In this document: piece by piece, positions 7,411 to 15,068 of the stretch | Layout: every line of letters starts with the position of its first letter | Position numbering within the stretch: position 1 is the first letter of the stretch | DNA from: Streptomyces sioyaensis | Lineage (GTDB): Bacteria; Actinomycetota; Actinomycetes; Streptomycetales; Streptomycetaceae | Assembly: GCF_004122735.1 (NCBI RefSeq) | Contig: NZ_SDIF01000042.1 | Coordinates: 1 to 53,262 of the forward strand | DNA length: 53,262 nucleotides | Reading direction: 5' to 3' | The notes under the pieces: generated by a model | Seen by the model: only the letters and a program-made list of their open reading frames with translations | Told to the model about the DNA's origin: nothing | Database searches by the model: none | Translations under genes and position numbers: made by a program

Positions 7411-7782
7411 TCACTCCTCCCCGAGGCGGCCGGCCTGAAGATCCGCGGCCCGCAGCACGCTGTCGACCAGGCCGGGGAAGAGCTCCTCCAGATCGTCCCG
7501 GCGCAGCCCGTTCATCTTGGCCGTGCCGCGGTAGAGCTGGTGGATGACGCCGTGCTCGCGCAGCACCCGGAAGTGGTGGGTGCAGGTCGACTTGCTCACC
7601 GGGAGTTCGATGTCGGCGCAGTTCAGCTCGTCCTCGGCAGCCGCCAGCACCCGGACGATCCGCAGCCGCATCGGGTCGGCCAGCGCATGCAGCACGTCGG
7701 CCAGCCGGATGTCCGCCCGGTCCGGGTGCTCCAGCGACCGGGCGCCCGACGGCGCACGGGTGGAGGTCGTTTCGGTCGGCAT
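7411..7782 (-). CDS. ArsR-family winged-helix regulator, probable redox/electrophile sensor
   Basis: A 123-residue regulator with an ArsR/SmtB-type winged helix: RLADVLHALADPMRLRIVRVLAAAE (about 26-50), recognition helix SKSTCTHHFRVLREHGVI (63-80) and a wing (HQLYRGTAKMNGLR). It lacks the metal-binding ELCVCDL motif of arsenic sensors. It has two cysteines, Cys55 and Cys67, the latter within the recognition helix, which could sense oxidants or electrophiles. The ATG at 7780-7782 follows AGGAG. It is divergent from the old-yellow-enzyme gene and a near-perfect inverted repeat lies between them, so control of that enzyme is strongly suggested. Confidence 0.85.
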   Translation of the reverse strand: MPTETTSTRAPSGARSLEHPDRADIRLADVLHALADPMRLRIVRVLAAAEDELNCADIELPVSKSTCTHHFRVLREHGVIHQLYRGTAKMNGLRRDDLEELFPGLVDSVLRAADLQAGRLGEE

Positions 7783-7844
7783 CACGGCTCCTGACTCGTT
7801 CCGCGGGCCCGGTCCGGCCTGGTGCGTTGCCCGCACGCCCATTG

Positions 7845-7894
7845 TACGAGAAGCGTCGTAGTTTGACATCCACCGTAGTACGACGCTTATCGTA
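7845..7894. promoter_or_regulatory. ArsR operator: 16-bp inverted repeat over the OYE promoter
   Basis: TACGAGAAGCGTCGTA (7845-7860) and TACGACGCTTATCGTA (7879-7894) are inverted repeats matching at 15 of 16 positions. Between and overlapping them is a plus-strand promoter: TTGACA at 7863-7868 and TATCGT at 7888-7893 (19-bp spacing). A dimeric regulator bound here would cover both the -35 and -10 boxes and the divergent ArsR promoter. Identity of the regulator is inferred from adjacency. Confidence 0.8.
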
Positions 7895-7944
7895 TGAGCC
7901 TGGATCCGACCGGACCCGCTCCTCCCCAGGTACAGGAGTCTGCT

Positions 7945-9048
7945 GTGAGCGCACTGTTCGAGCCCCTCTCCCTCCGCTCGCTGACCGTCCCGAACCGCCT
8001 CTGGATGGCACCCATGTGCCAGTACTCCGCGGCCCCCGAGGGTCCGGACGTGGGCGCGCCCGGAGACTGGCACTTCCAGCATCTGGCCGCGCGGGCGGTG
8101 GGCGGCACCGGCCTGATCCTCGCGGAGGCGACCGCCGTGAGCCCCGAGGGACGCATCAGCCCGTACGACCTCGGGCTGTGGAACGACACCCAGACCGAGG
8201 CGTTCCGGCGCATCACCGGCTTCCTCAAGGCGCAGGGGACGGTTCCGGGAATTCAGCTCGCCCACGCCGGCCGGAAGGCGTCCACCGAGCGCGGCTGGGT
8301 GAACCGTGGCGGGCCGATCCTCCCTGGTCAGCGCTACGGCTGGGAGCCGGTCGGGCCGAGCCCGGTGCCGTTCGACGAGGGATACCAGGCCCCCGCGGAG
8401 CTGTCCGTGGCCCAGATCGGCGAGATCGTCGCGCAGTTCGCCGCCGCCGCGCGGCGAGCGCTGGCGGCGGGCTTCGAGGTGGTCGAGATCCACGGTGCGC
8501 ACGGCTATCTGATCAATGAGTTCCTCTCGCCGTTCACCAACCGGCGCACCGACGAGTACGGCGGTTCGTACGAGAACCGGACCCGCTTCGCGCGGGAGGT
8601 CGTGGACGCCGTGCGCGCGGTGTGGCCCGACGAACTGCCGGTCTTCTTCCGGATCTCGGCGACCGACTGGCTCACCGAGGACGAGAGCGATGCGCGCGTG
8701 GGCTGGACCGGCGACGACACCGTGCGCTTCGCCCGTGATCTGCGCGAGCGCGGCATCGACCTGCTGGACACCTCCACGGGCGGCAACGCGCCGGACGCGA
8801 AGATCGCCACCGGCCCCGGCTACCAGGTGCCGTTCGCGGAGCGGGTGAAGAAGGAGAGCGGTCTCGCGGTGGGCGCGGTCGGTCTGATCACCGAGGCGCG
8901 GCAGGCGGAGAAGATCCTCGCGGACGGCCAGGCCGATGCCGTGCTGCTCGGCCGCGAGCTCCTGCGCACCCCCAGCTTCGCGCGGGACGCGGCGCGGGAG
9001 CTGGGGGCGCGGCTCACGGTGCCGCCGCAGTACCTCCGGGCCGCCTGA
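7945..9048 (+). CDS. Old yellow enzyme, YqjM-like NADH:flavin oxidoreductase
   Basis: A 367-residue FMN enzyme of the YqjM/thermophilic-like old yellow enzyme class, which reduces activated alkenes (enones, quinones, nitro compounds) with NAD(P)H. Visible motifs: PMCQYSA (Cys25, the redox-tuning Cys of this class), QLAHAGRKAS, EIHGAHGYLINEFLSPFTNRRTDEYGGS (catalytic His pair region) and a C-terminal ADAVLLGRELLRTPSFARDAA phosphate-binding strand. I chose the GTG at 7945, behind CAGGAG, over the ATG at 7894. That ATG lies inside the operator, at or before the expected transcription start, and adds 17 non-homologous residues. Likely induced by electrophiles through the divergent ArsR protein. 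Confidence 0.92.
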   Translation: MSALFEPLSLRSLTVPNRLWMAPMCQYSAAPEGPDVGAPGDWHFQHLAARAVGGTGLILAEATAVSPEGRISPYDLGLWNDTQTEAFRRITGFLKAQGTVPGIQLAHAGRKASTERGWVNRGGPILPGQRYGWEPVGPSPVPFDEGYQAPAELSVAQIGEIVAQFAAAARRALAAGFEVVEIHGAHGYLINEFLSPFTNRRTDEYGGSYENRTRFAREVVDAVRAVWPDELPVFFRISATDWLTEDESDARVGWTGDDTVRFARDLRERGIDLLDTSTGGNAPDAKIATGPGYQVPFAERVKKESGLAVGAVGLITEARQAEKILADGQADAVLLGRELLRTPSFARDAARELGARLTVPPQYLRAA

Positions 9049-9058
9049 GCACGACGAC

Positions 9059-9096
9059 CGCGCGGCCCCGCGGCAGGAGCGGGGGCGCACCGCGCG
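9059..9096. terminator. Two-part GC stem-loop after the OYE gene
   Basis: cgcgcgg/ccgcgcg (9059-9065 with 9090-9096) and ccccgc/gcgggg (9066-9071 with 9079-9084) form a 13-bp stem with a small bulge and a 7-nt loop just after the stop at 9048. A good factor-independent terminator by Streptomyces standards. Confidence 0.6.
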
Positions 9097-9189
9097 ACCT
9101 GCGCGGACATCCTTCGGGGCGCCTTTGTCAGTGGTCGGGTGCAGACTTGCCACTGTCTGAGACAACGGCGTCCCGGAGGTGTTTCCGGC

Positions 9190-10275
9190 ATGACTGACGT
9201 ACTCCTCGCGGTGGGCACCCGCAAGGGCCTCTTCCTCGGCCGTCGACGGCACAGAAGCTGGGAACTGAGCGGTCCGCATTTCCCCGCCCAGGCGGTGTAC
9301 TCCCTCGGCATCGACACCCGGCGCGCGACGCCCCGGCTGCTGGCCGGAGCCGACAGCGCCCATTGGGGCCCGTCGGTGTTCCACTCCGACGACCTGGGCG
9401 ACACCTGGCACGAGCCCGCCCGCGCCCCGATCAAGTACCCGTCGTACACCGGGACTTCCCTGGAGCGGGTGTGGCAGTTGCATCCGGCCGGCCCCGCCGC
9501 CCCCGATGTGGTCTATGCGGGCACCGAGCCCGGCGGCCTGTTCCGCTCCGAGGACGGCGGCGAGACCTTCGACCTCGTCCGGGCGCTGTGGGACCACCCG
9601 AGCCGGGAGAAGTGGGTCCCGGGCGGCGGCGGACTCGCGGTCCATACGGTGCTCACGGACCCGCGGAACGCCGACGCGGTCACCGTGGCCGTCTCGGCGG
9701 CCGGGGTCTTCCGCACCCTCGACGGGGGTGCCAGCTGGGCACCGTCCAACAAGGGCGTCAAGGCGGTCTTCCTGCCGGATCAGCATCCGGAGTTCGGCCA
9801 GTGCGTCCACAAGATCGCACCGGACCCGGTCAACCGCGACCGGTTGTATCTGCAGAACCACTGGGGCGTCTACCGCAGCGATGACGCGGGCGCGACCTGG
9901 CAGGACATCGGCAGCGGGCTGCCCTCGGACTTCGGCTTCGCAGTGGCCGCTCATCCGCACACCGGAAGTGTGGCCTACCTCTTCCCGATCACCGCCGACA
10001 TCGACCGGGTGCCTGCCGGGAACCGCTGCCGGGTCTACCGCACCTCCGACGCCGGCGGAAGCTGGGAGCCCCTGAGCGACGGCCTGCCCAAGGAGAACCA
10101 CTACGGAACAGTGCTCCGGGATGCCTTGTGTGTCGACGACACCGATCCCGCCGGGGTGTATTTCGGCAACCGCAACGGTGAGGTCTACGCCAGTGCGGAC
10201 GACGGCGACAGCTGGCAGCAGCTCGCCTCCCATCTGCCGGATGTGCTGTGCGTACGGGCGGCCGCCGTGGCCTGA
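9190..10275 (+). CDS. BNR/VPS10-like beta-propeller protein ('exo-alpha-sialidase' type)
   Basis: A 361-residue repeat protein with no signal peptide. It carries repeated BNR/Asp-box motifs (S-x-D-x-G-x-T-W): SDDLGDTWHEPA, SEDGGETFDLV, TLDGGASWAPS, SDDAGATWQDI, TSDAGGSWEPL and SADDGDSWQQL, spaced 40-90 residues apart, which predicts a beta-propeller. Family members are routinely labelled exo-alpha-sialidase or WD40/YVTN, but sialidase catalytic residues are not evident and I would not assign that activity. The ATG at 9190 follows GGAGG with about 10-base spacing. The small MoaD/ThiS-like gene that I recall accompanying this family is not visible downstream. Confidence 0.8.
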   Translation: MTDVLLAVGTRKGLFLGRRRHRSWELSGPHFPAQAVYSLGIDTRRATPRLLAGADSAHWGPSVFHSDDLGDTWHEPARAPIKYPSYTGTSLERVWQLHPAGPAAPDVVYAGTEPGGLFRSEDGGETFDLVRALWDHPSREKWVPGGGGLAVHTVLTDPRNADAVTVAVSAAGVFRTLDGGASWAPSNKGVKAVFLPDQHPEFGQCVHKIAPDPVNRDRLYLQNHWGVYRSDDAGATWQDIGSGLPSDFGFAVAAHPHTGSVAYLFPITADIDRVPAGNRCRVYRTSDAGGSWEPLSDGLPKENHYGTVLRDALCVDDTDPAGVYFGNRNGEVYASADDGDSWQQLASHLPDVLCVRAAAVA

Positions 10276-10480
10276 GGAGAAGCAGGCCCCGGGGGGCCGT
10301 GCGGGCGGGGCGATCCGTGTGCGGACGGCGATCCGCGTGCCGGACAACGAGGTGTGAGGGAGCGGCAGTTGGCGTCGGAGGTGTGGGAGAGCGGCGGTGC
10401 ACCGGGGTCGCGTCCTCCTGGGCGGCTTGGGCATGGCCATCGATTGAAGGGGAGCGGGTCCGGGCCAGTAGGGTGATCCC

Positions 10481-11158
10481 GTGGCTGCACGACCTCTCCA
10501 AGACATTGTCGAACCAGGCTGGGCCAAGGCACTTGAGCCCGTTGCCGACCGGATCGCCGCGATGGGCGACTTCCTGCGGGCGGAGATCGCCGCGGGACGG
10601 AGCTATCTGCCGGCCGGCAACAATGTGCTGCGCGCCTTCCAACAACCCTTCGACGAGGTGCGGGTGCTCATCGTCGGGCAGGACCCCTACCCCACACCGG
10701 GGCATGCGGTCGGGCTCAGCTTCTCCGTGGCGCCGGAGGTGCGCCCGCTGCCGCCGAGCCTGGAGAACATCTTCCGCGAGCTGCACTCCGACCTCGGACT
10801 GCCCCGGCCGTCGAACGGCGATCTGACCCCGTGGACGCGCCAGGGCGTACTCCTGCTGAACAGGGCGCTGACGACAGCGCCCCGCAAACCGGCCGCGCAC
10901 CGCGGCAAGGGGTGGGAAGAGGTCACCGAGCAGGCCATCCGCGCGCTGGTGGCCCGCGGGCGCCCGCTGGTGTCGGTGCTGTGGGGACGCGATGCGCGCA
11001 ATCTGCGGCCGCTGCTCGGCGATCTGCCGGCCGTCGAGTCCTCGCACCCCTCCCCCATGTCCGCCGACCGCGGCTTCTTCGGCTCGCGGCCCTTCAGCCG
11101 GGTGAACGACCTGCTGGTACGACAGGGCGCCCAGCCCGTCGACTGGAGGCTGCCCTGA
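10481..11158 (+). CDS. ung: Uracil-DNA glycosylase, family 1
   Basis: A 225-residue family-1 uracil-DNA glycosylase that excises uracil from DNA to start base-excision repair. The water-activating loop GQDPYP is at residues 66-71 (catalytic Asp68). The uracil-binding and Leu-loop motif HPSPMSADRGFFGS begins near His189. LPPSLENIFREL and WTRQGVLLLNRALTT are also family signatures. Length matches the family. Start is GTG with AGGGTG upstream. The 205-bp gap before it contains no recognisable gene. Streptomyces often encode two such enzymes; whether this is the main copy cannot be told here. Confidence 0.95.
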   Translation: MAARPLQDIVEPGWAKALEPVADRIAAMGDFLRAEIAAGRSYLPAGNNVLRAFQQPFDEVRVLIVGQDPYPTPGHAVGLSFSVAPEVRPLPPSLENIFRELHSDLGLPRPSNGDLTPWTRQGVLLLNRALTTAPRKPAAHRGKGWEEVTEQAIRALVARGRPLVSVLWGRDARNLRPLLGDLPAVESSHPSPMSADRGFFGSRPFSRVNDLLVRQGAQPVDWRLP

Positions 11159-11181
11159 CACCGGGCGATAGTGTGCCTGGC

Positions 11182-12291
11182 ATGACGAATGCGAACATCC
11201 CTGCGGGTTGGTACGCCGACCCGCAGGGCACCCCCCACCAACTTCGCTGGTGGGACGGGTCCCAGTGGACGGAGCACACCCACCCGGGACAACAGCCCGC
11301 GGCCCCGGCCCAGAACCAGCCACCGCAACCGGGCCCCGGGCCAACACCCCAGCAGCAGCCGATGCAGCAGCAGGCGCCGCAGCAACAGGCCACCCAGCAG
11401 CCGCCGCAGCAGATGCCGCACCAGTCCGCGCCGCAGCAGCAGATGCCGCACCAGCAGGCGCCGGGGCAGCCGACGCCCGGTCAGGCCCCGGGCCCGCAGC
11501 AGGGCGGCGCACCGTACGGGCAGCAGGGCTACGGGCACCCCCAGCAGGCGCCCGGCCAGCAGGCGCCCGGCCAGCCGATGCAGCAGCCGTACGGACAGCA
11601 GCCGATGCCGGGGCAGCCCGTCGGGAACCCGGGCGCCGTGCAGCGGCAGGTGCAGCAGCAGGCCGGGGTGGCGCCCGGCGGGCCGGGCGGCGGCAGCCTG
11701 TTCACCGAACCGGTGCTGGTGGTCAACCAGAAGGCCAAGCTCATCGAGGTGAGCAACGAGTACAGCGTCTTCGACCAGCACGGCAACACCATCGGTACGG
11801 TCGTCCAGGTCGGCCAGAGCACGGCCAAGAAGGTGCTGCGCGTCGTCTCCAGCCTCGACCAGTACATGACCCACAAGCTGGAGATCCGGGACGCCTACGG
11901 CCAGCCGCAGCTGGTGCTGACCCGGCCGGCGAAGATCCTCAAGTCCAAGGTGATCGTGCAGCGTCCGGACGGCTCGCCGGTCGGCGAGATCGTGCAGCAG
12001 AACGCCATCGGAAAGATCAACTTCGGGATGATGGTCAACGGCCAGCAGATCGGCGCCATCAAGGCCGAGAACTGGCGCGCCTGGAACTTCGCCATCGTCG
12101 ACCACGCCGACACCGAGATCGCCCGGATCACCAAGACCTGGGAGGGCCTGGCCAAGACGATGTTCACGTCGGCGGACAACTACGTCCTGCAGATCCACCA
12201 CCAGCTGCCCGACCCGCTGCTGAGCCTGGTCGTCGCCACGGCCCTGACCGTCGACACCGCCCTCAAGCAGGACGCCCGCGGCCTTGGGTGA
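11182..12291 (+). CDS. DUF2510 - Gln/Pro-rich linker - LURP-one/scramblase-like domain protein
   Basis: A 369-residue protein. Residues about 6-35 are a DUF2510 module (IPAGWYADPQGTPHQLRWWDGSQWTEHTHPG), common at the N-terminus of actinobacterial surface-associated proteins. Residues 36-170 are an extreme Gln/Pro/Gly/Met low-complexity linker. Residues about 175-369 match the LURP-one-related (phospholipid scramblase-like) beta-barrel: VLVVNQKAKLIEVSNEYSVFDQHGNTIGTV, ITKTWEGLAKTMFTSADNYVL, LVVATALTVDTALKQ. Family members are implicated in membrane association, but the bacterial role is unknown. It begins 24 bp after ung and its 3' end overlaps the kinase gene by 8 bp. Confidence 0.85.
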   Translation: MTNANIPAGWYADPQGTPHQLRWWDGSQWTEHTHPGQQPAAPAQNQPPQPGPGPTPQQQPMQQQAPQQQATQQPPQQMPHQSAPQQQMPHQQAPGQPTPGQAPGPQQGGAPYGQQGYGHPQQAPGQQAPGQPMQQPYGQQPMPGQPVGNPGAVQRQVQQQAGVAPGGPGGGSLFTEPVLVVNQKAKLIEVSNEYSVFDQHGNTIGTVVQVGQSTAKKVLRVVSSLDQYMTHKLEIRDAYGQPQLVLTRPAKILKSKVIVQRPDGSPVGEIVQQNAIGKINFGMMVNGQQIGAIKAENWRAWNFAIVDHADTEIARITKTWEGLAKTMFTSADNYVLQIHHQLPDPLLSLVVATALTVDTALKQDARGLG

Positions 12292-13315
12292 GCCCTCCGG
12301 GCGCGGCCGGGGGGCCGTCGGCGCCGGTCATGTTCTCGGGGTCGACTCGGGCGGGTCGGGCCTGCGGATCGCCGTCGCCCACGCGGCCGACGAGGCGCCC
12401 CGTCCGCTGGCCGTACGCACCTCCCGCGAGCCGGTGCGCATCGGCCCCGCGGGGATCGACGCCGGGCATCTGCTGTCCCAACTACTGCCCGCGGCCGAGG
12501 AGTTGCAGCGGGAAGTGCGCGCGGACGGGTTCACCGCGGTGTGCGTGGGCGCGGCCGGTGCGGCCACGCTGGGCGACGAGTTGCGTACCCGGCTGCCCGC
12601 CGCGTTGGCCACTGCCTTCGGTGCGCGGTACTGCGCCCTGGCCGCCGATGCGGTCACCGCGTACGCCGCGGCACTGGGACAGCGGCCCGGTGCCGTGATC
12701 GCCGCGGGCACCGGCCTGATCGCCCTGGGCACGGATCCGACCGCGGCGGGCGGCTGGCGCCGCGCGGACGGCTGGGGGCATCTGCTGGGCGACTGCGGCG
12801 GCGGTGCCTGGATCGGCCGCGCCGGACTGGAGGGCGCGCTGCGGGAGTACGACGGTCGGCCCGGTGGCTCGGCCGCCCTGCTGGCGCGCGCGGAAGCGGT
12901 GTTCGGGCCGGCCCGCGCACTGCCCGGCGCGCTCTATCCCCGCCCCGACCGGCCCGCCGTACTCGCCTCGTTCGCCCCGGAGGTGGCCGGCTGCGCCACC
13001 GACGGCGACACGGTGGCGCTCGGCATCCTGCGGGCCGCCGCGGGCCATCTCGCCGATGCCGCGGCCGCGGTCTGCCCGCCGGCCGCGGACAGCGTGGTGG
13101 CCTGCACCGGCGGGCTGTTCGGCCTGGGCGAGCCGCTGCTGGCGCCGCTGCGGCAGGCGCTCGCCGAGCGGCTGCCGCGGGCGCGCCGGACGGTCGCCGC
13201 CGGGAGCCCGCTCGACGGGGCGCTGGCCATCGCCGCCGCACTGGCCGGCGACCGTCTGACGCTCCCCGCCGACGCCGAGTTGTTGCAGATCACACGGCCT
13301 GCGCCGGGCCCGTGA
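12284..13315 (+). CDS. BadF/BadG/BcrA-type ATPase, N-acetylglucosamine kinase-like
   Basis: A 343-residue actin-fold (ASKHA) kinase of the family that includes eukaryotic-type N-acetylglucosamine kinase. Phosphate-1 motif GVDSGGSGLRIAV is at about 19-31, VCVGAAGAAT in the middle, GAVIAAGTGLIALG near residue 145 and WGHLLGDCGGGAWIGRAGLEGAL, the family's signature, near 165. Substrate is unproven; amino sugars such as GlcNAc are the usual guess. The likely start is TTG at 12284, inside the preceding gene, because no in-frame ATG/GTG precedes the GVDSGG motif. The overlap implies translational coupling to the LURP-domain gene, an unexplained pairing. Confidence 0.8.
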   Translation: MGEPSGRGRGAVGAGHVLGVDSGGSGLRIAVAHAADEAPRPLAVRTSREPVRIGPAGIDAGHLLSQLLPAAEELQREVRADGFTAVCVGAAGAATLGDELRTRLPAALATAFGARYCALAADAVTAYAAALGQRPGAVIAAGTGLIALGTDPTAAGGWRRADGWGHLLGDCGGGAWIGRAGLEGALREYDGRPGGSAALLARAEAVFGPARALPGALYPRPDRPAVLASFAPEVAGCATDGDTVALGILRAAAGHLADAAAAVCPPAADSVVACTGGLFGLGEPLLAPLRQALAERLPRARRTVAAGSPLDGALAIAAALAGDRLTLPADAELLQITRPAPGP

Positions 13316-13406
13316 CCCCTGACCCGCGGGATAAAACGGGACGGATACCTCGTCACCGAACCCTCCCTCCGCGCGGGTATGACCCGAGGCGTTAGCATGC
13401 GGCGCC

Positions 13407-14363
13407 ATGAGTTCCCCCACTGGGCCCGCACCTGGCTCGCCCCATTTTGACGCCGCACCCCCGAGCCCGGGAGCCGCACCCGGCCTGCCTGTACGAATGC
13501 CGCGCGCGCGGCAGTCCGGCCGTCACCGCAAGCCGGAACCCCTGGCCGCGCCCGAGGGCGCGCCCGCCCTGGTGCTGGCCGTGCCCGGCACCCCCTCGTC
13601 CGCCGCGCGCAGCCTGGCCGACGAGGTCTCCAGCATCGCCCGCTCCGAACTCCCCGGCCTCGACGCCCGTATCGGCTACGTCGACGGCGGCGACGACGAG
13701 TTCCCGTCCCTGGAGGCCGTGCTGGCGCACGCCGCCACGGAGCACAAGGCGCGGGAGGACGCCGACGGGCAGCCCGACCCCGGCCCCGTCGCCGTGGTGG
13801 TGCCGCTGCTGGCCGGGCCGGACAGCGCCCTGCTGCGCCGGATACGCCAGGCCGTCATGAACAGCGGCTCCGGCGCGGAGCTGACCGATGTTCTCGGCCC
13901 GCATCCGCTGCTCGCCGAGGCGCTGCACGTCCGGCTCTCCGAGGCCGGTCTGGCGCGCGCCGACCGGGCCCGGCTGTTCACGGTCGCCACGGCCGCCGAC
14001 GGCATCATCCTCGCCACCGTGGGCGGCGAGGAGGCCGTGCAGGCCGCCGGGATCACCGGCATGCTGCTCTCCGCGCGGCTCGCGGTGCCGGTGCTGGCCG
14101 CCGCCCTCGACGAGGAGGGCGCCATCTCCCGTACGGCCGACCAGCTGCGCGAGTCCGGTTCGCAGCAGCTGGCGCTGGCCCCGTACCTGATCGGCCCGGA
14201 GATCGCCGACGGCCTTCTGGGGGCGGCCGCGGCGGAGGCGGGCTGCGCCTCGGCCGAGGCGCTCGGCGCCTACAGCACGGTGGGCCGGCTGGTGCTCTCG
14301 AACTACGCGGCGGCGGTGGGCATCACCCTCCCGACGCAGTCGCAGGGGGTACCGGTCCGCTAG
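13407..14363 (+). CDS. Sirohydrochlorin chelatase (CbiX)-like protein, degenerate metal site
   Basis: A 318-residue protein with a proline-rich N-terminal tail (about 1-50) and two CbiX-like half-domains. Family features are present: PVAVVVPLLAGPDSALLRRI, AELTDVLGPHPLLAEALHVRL, and a mirrored second half with ATVGGEEAVQAAG and APYLIGPEIADGLLGAA. The usual HGSR motif at the first strand is AVPGTPSS here (residues 58-65), and the His normally following PLLL..GYH is also absent. The metal-inserting histidines of real chelatases are therefore missing. This form is one I remember from other streptomycetes, so it is probably a conserved non-catalytic relative rather than local decay. It is preceded by a 91-bp gap after the kinase gene. 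Confidence 0.75.
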   Translation: MSSPTGPAPGSPHFDAAPPSPGAAPGLPVRMPRARQSGRHRKPEPLAAPEGAPALVLAVPGTPSSAARSLADEVSSIARSELPGLDARIGYVDGGDDEFPSLEAVLAHAATEHKAREDADGQPDPGPVAVVVPLLAGPDSALLRRIRQAVMNSGSGAELTDVLGPHPLLAEALHVRLSEAGLARADRARLFTVATAADGIILATVGGEEAVQAAGITGMLLSARLAVPVLAAALDEEGAISRTADQLRESGSQQLALAPYLIGPEIADGLLGAAAAEAGCASAEALGAYSTVGRLVLSNYAAAVGITLPTQSQGVPVR

Positions 14364-14391
14364 GACCCCTCCCCTCCCGGAGGCACGGCTT

Positions 14392-14432
14392 CGAAGGGCC
14401 GTCCTCGCGCGCCGCGCGGGGGCGGCCCTTCG
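14392..14432. terminator. 10-bp stem terminator after the chelatase-like gene
   Basis: cgaagggccg (14392-14401) pairs exactly with cggcccttcg (14423-14432), with additional GC pairing possible in the 21-nt loop. The rest of the 344-bp gap to 14708 shows no gene. Confidence 0.6.
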
Positions 14433-14707
14433 CCCCGTCCGGTCGGAGGCGCGTGCCGGCGGAGGCGCGGAATCCGTTCCCCGTCCCGAGCGGCACAGAT
14501 GCCCGTCAGACGGCCCGGGAGGGCAGTGGCCGAGGCGCCGAGCGCCGGCCGGCCGTACGGCTGCCAGAACAGTGCGCAGGGCGCCTGCCCTACGCCTGAC
14601 GCGCCGGGCGAGGAGTGCGGTAACCCGCCGGCGACTAGCGTCCTGCACAGGTCACTCGCCGGCCGCGCTCTCCCGGGCGCGAGCGGGCCGCCCACGGAAG
14701 GAAGTTC

Positions 14708-15049
14708 ATGTCGCACGTCGATGTCGTCCGCGCCGCCTTCGAGGCCTATCTCGCCCAGGACCGCACGGCAATGGACCGGCTGCTCGCCGAGGACTACGTC
14801 TTCACCAGCCCGCAGGACGACCACATCGGCAAGGCCGCGTTCCTGGAGGTCTGTTTCCCCACCGCGGACCGGCTGCGCCGGCAGGTGATCCTCGATGCGG
14901 TGCCCCTCGACGACGAGCAGGTCTGTGTGCGCTACGAGTACGAACTGAAGACGGGCGAGCGGCATCGCAATGTCGAGGTGACGACGGTGCGGGACGGCCG
15001 GCTCACCGAGACCCAGGTGTACTTCGGCGGGCGCTTTCCGCAGGGCTGA
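14708..15049 (+). CDS. SnoaL-like / NTF2-fold protein
   Basis: A 113-residue NTF2-like protein: helical N-terminus VVRAAFEAYLAQDRTAMDRLLAEDYVFTSP followed by beta strands VRYEYELKTGERHRNVEVTTVRDGRLTETQVYFG. This small fold serves isomerases, hydratases and ligand-binding proteins; the family resembles SnoaL-like uncharacterised proteins and no catalytic set can be assigned. The ATG follows GGAAGGAAG. Its stop codon is embedded in a palindrome shared with the convergent lactonase-like gene. Confidence 0.8.
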   Translation: MSHVDVVRAAFEAYLAQDRTAMDRLLAEDYVFTSPQDDHIGKAAFLEVCFPTADRLRRQVILDAVPLDDEQVCVRYEYELKTGERHRNVEVTTVRDGRLTETQVYFGGRFPQG

Positions 15050-15068
15050 GCGGCCGCGCGGCCGCTCA
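15047..15068. terminator. 22-bp perfect palindrome carrying both convergent stop codons
   Basis: Bases 15047-15068 read identically on both strands (half-site TGAGCGGCCGC). The TGA at its left edge ends the SnoaL-like gene and the TGA on the other strand at its right edge ends the lactonase-like gene. A compact bidirectional terminator is the likely role. Confidence 0.65.

Noticed and set aside
7894..7944. Start of the OYE gene at the ATG at 7894
   Set aside because: This ATG lies inside the operator and at the expected -10/transcription start; the GTG at 7945 has a ribosome site and matches family N-termini.
9190..10275. Sialidase activity for the BNR propeller
   Set aside because: Asp-box repeats alone define a fold; the catalytic Arg triad and Tyr/Glu of sialidases are not evident and there is no signal peptide.
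10276..10480. MoaD/ThiS-like gene after the propeller protein
   Set aside because: I recall one accompanying the family in other streptomycetes, but no frame here shows the fold or a C-terminal GlyGly.
7411..10527. 1038-codon minus-strand open frame
   Set aside because: Only the last 123 codons (ArsR regulator) are real; the rest is antisense to the OYE and propeller genes.
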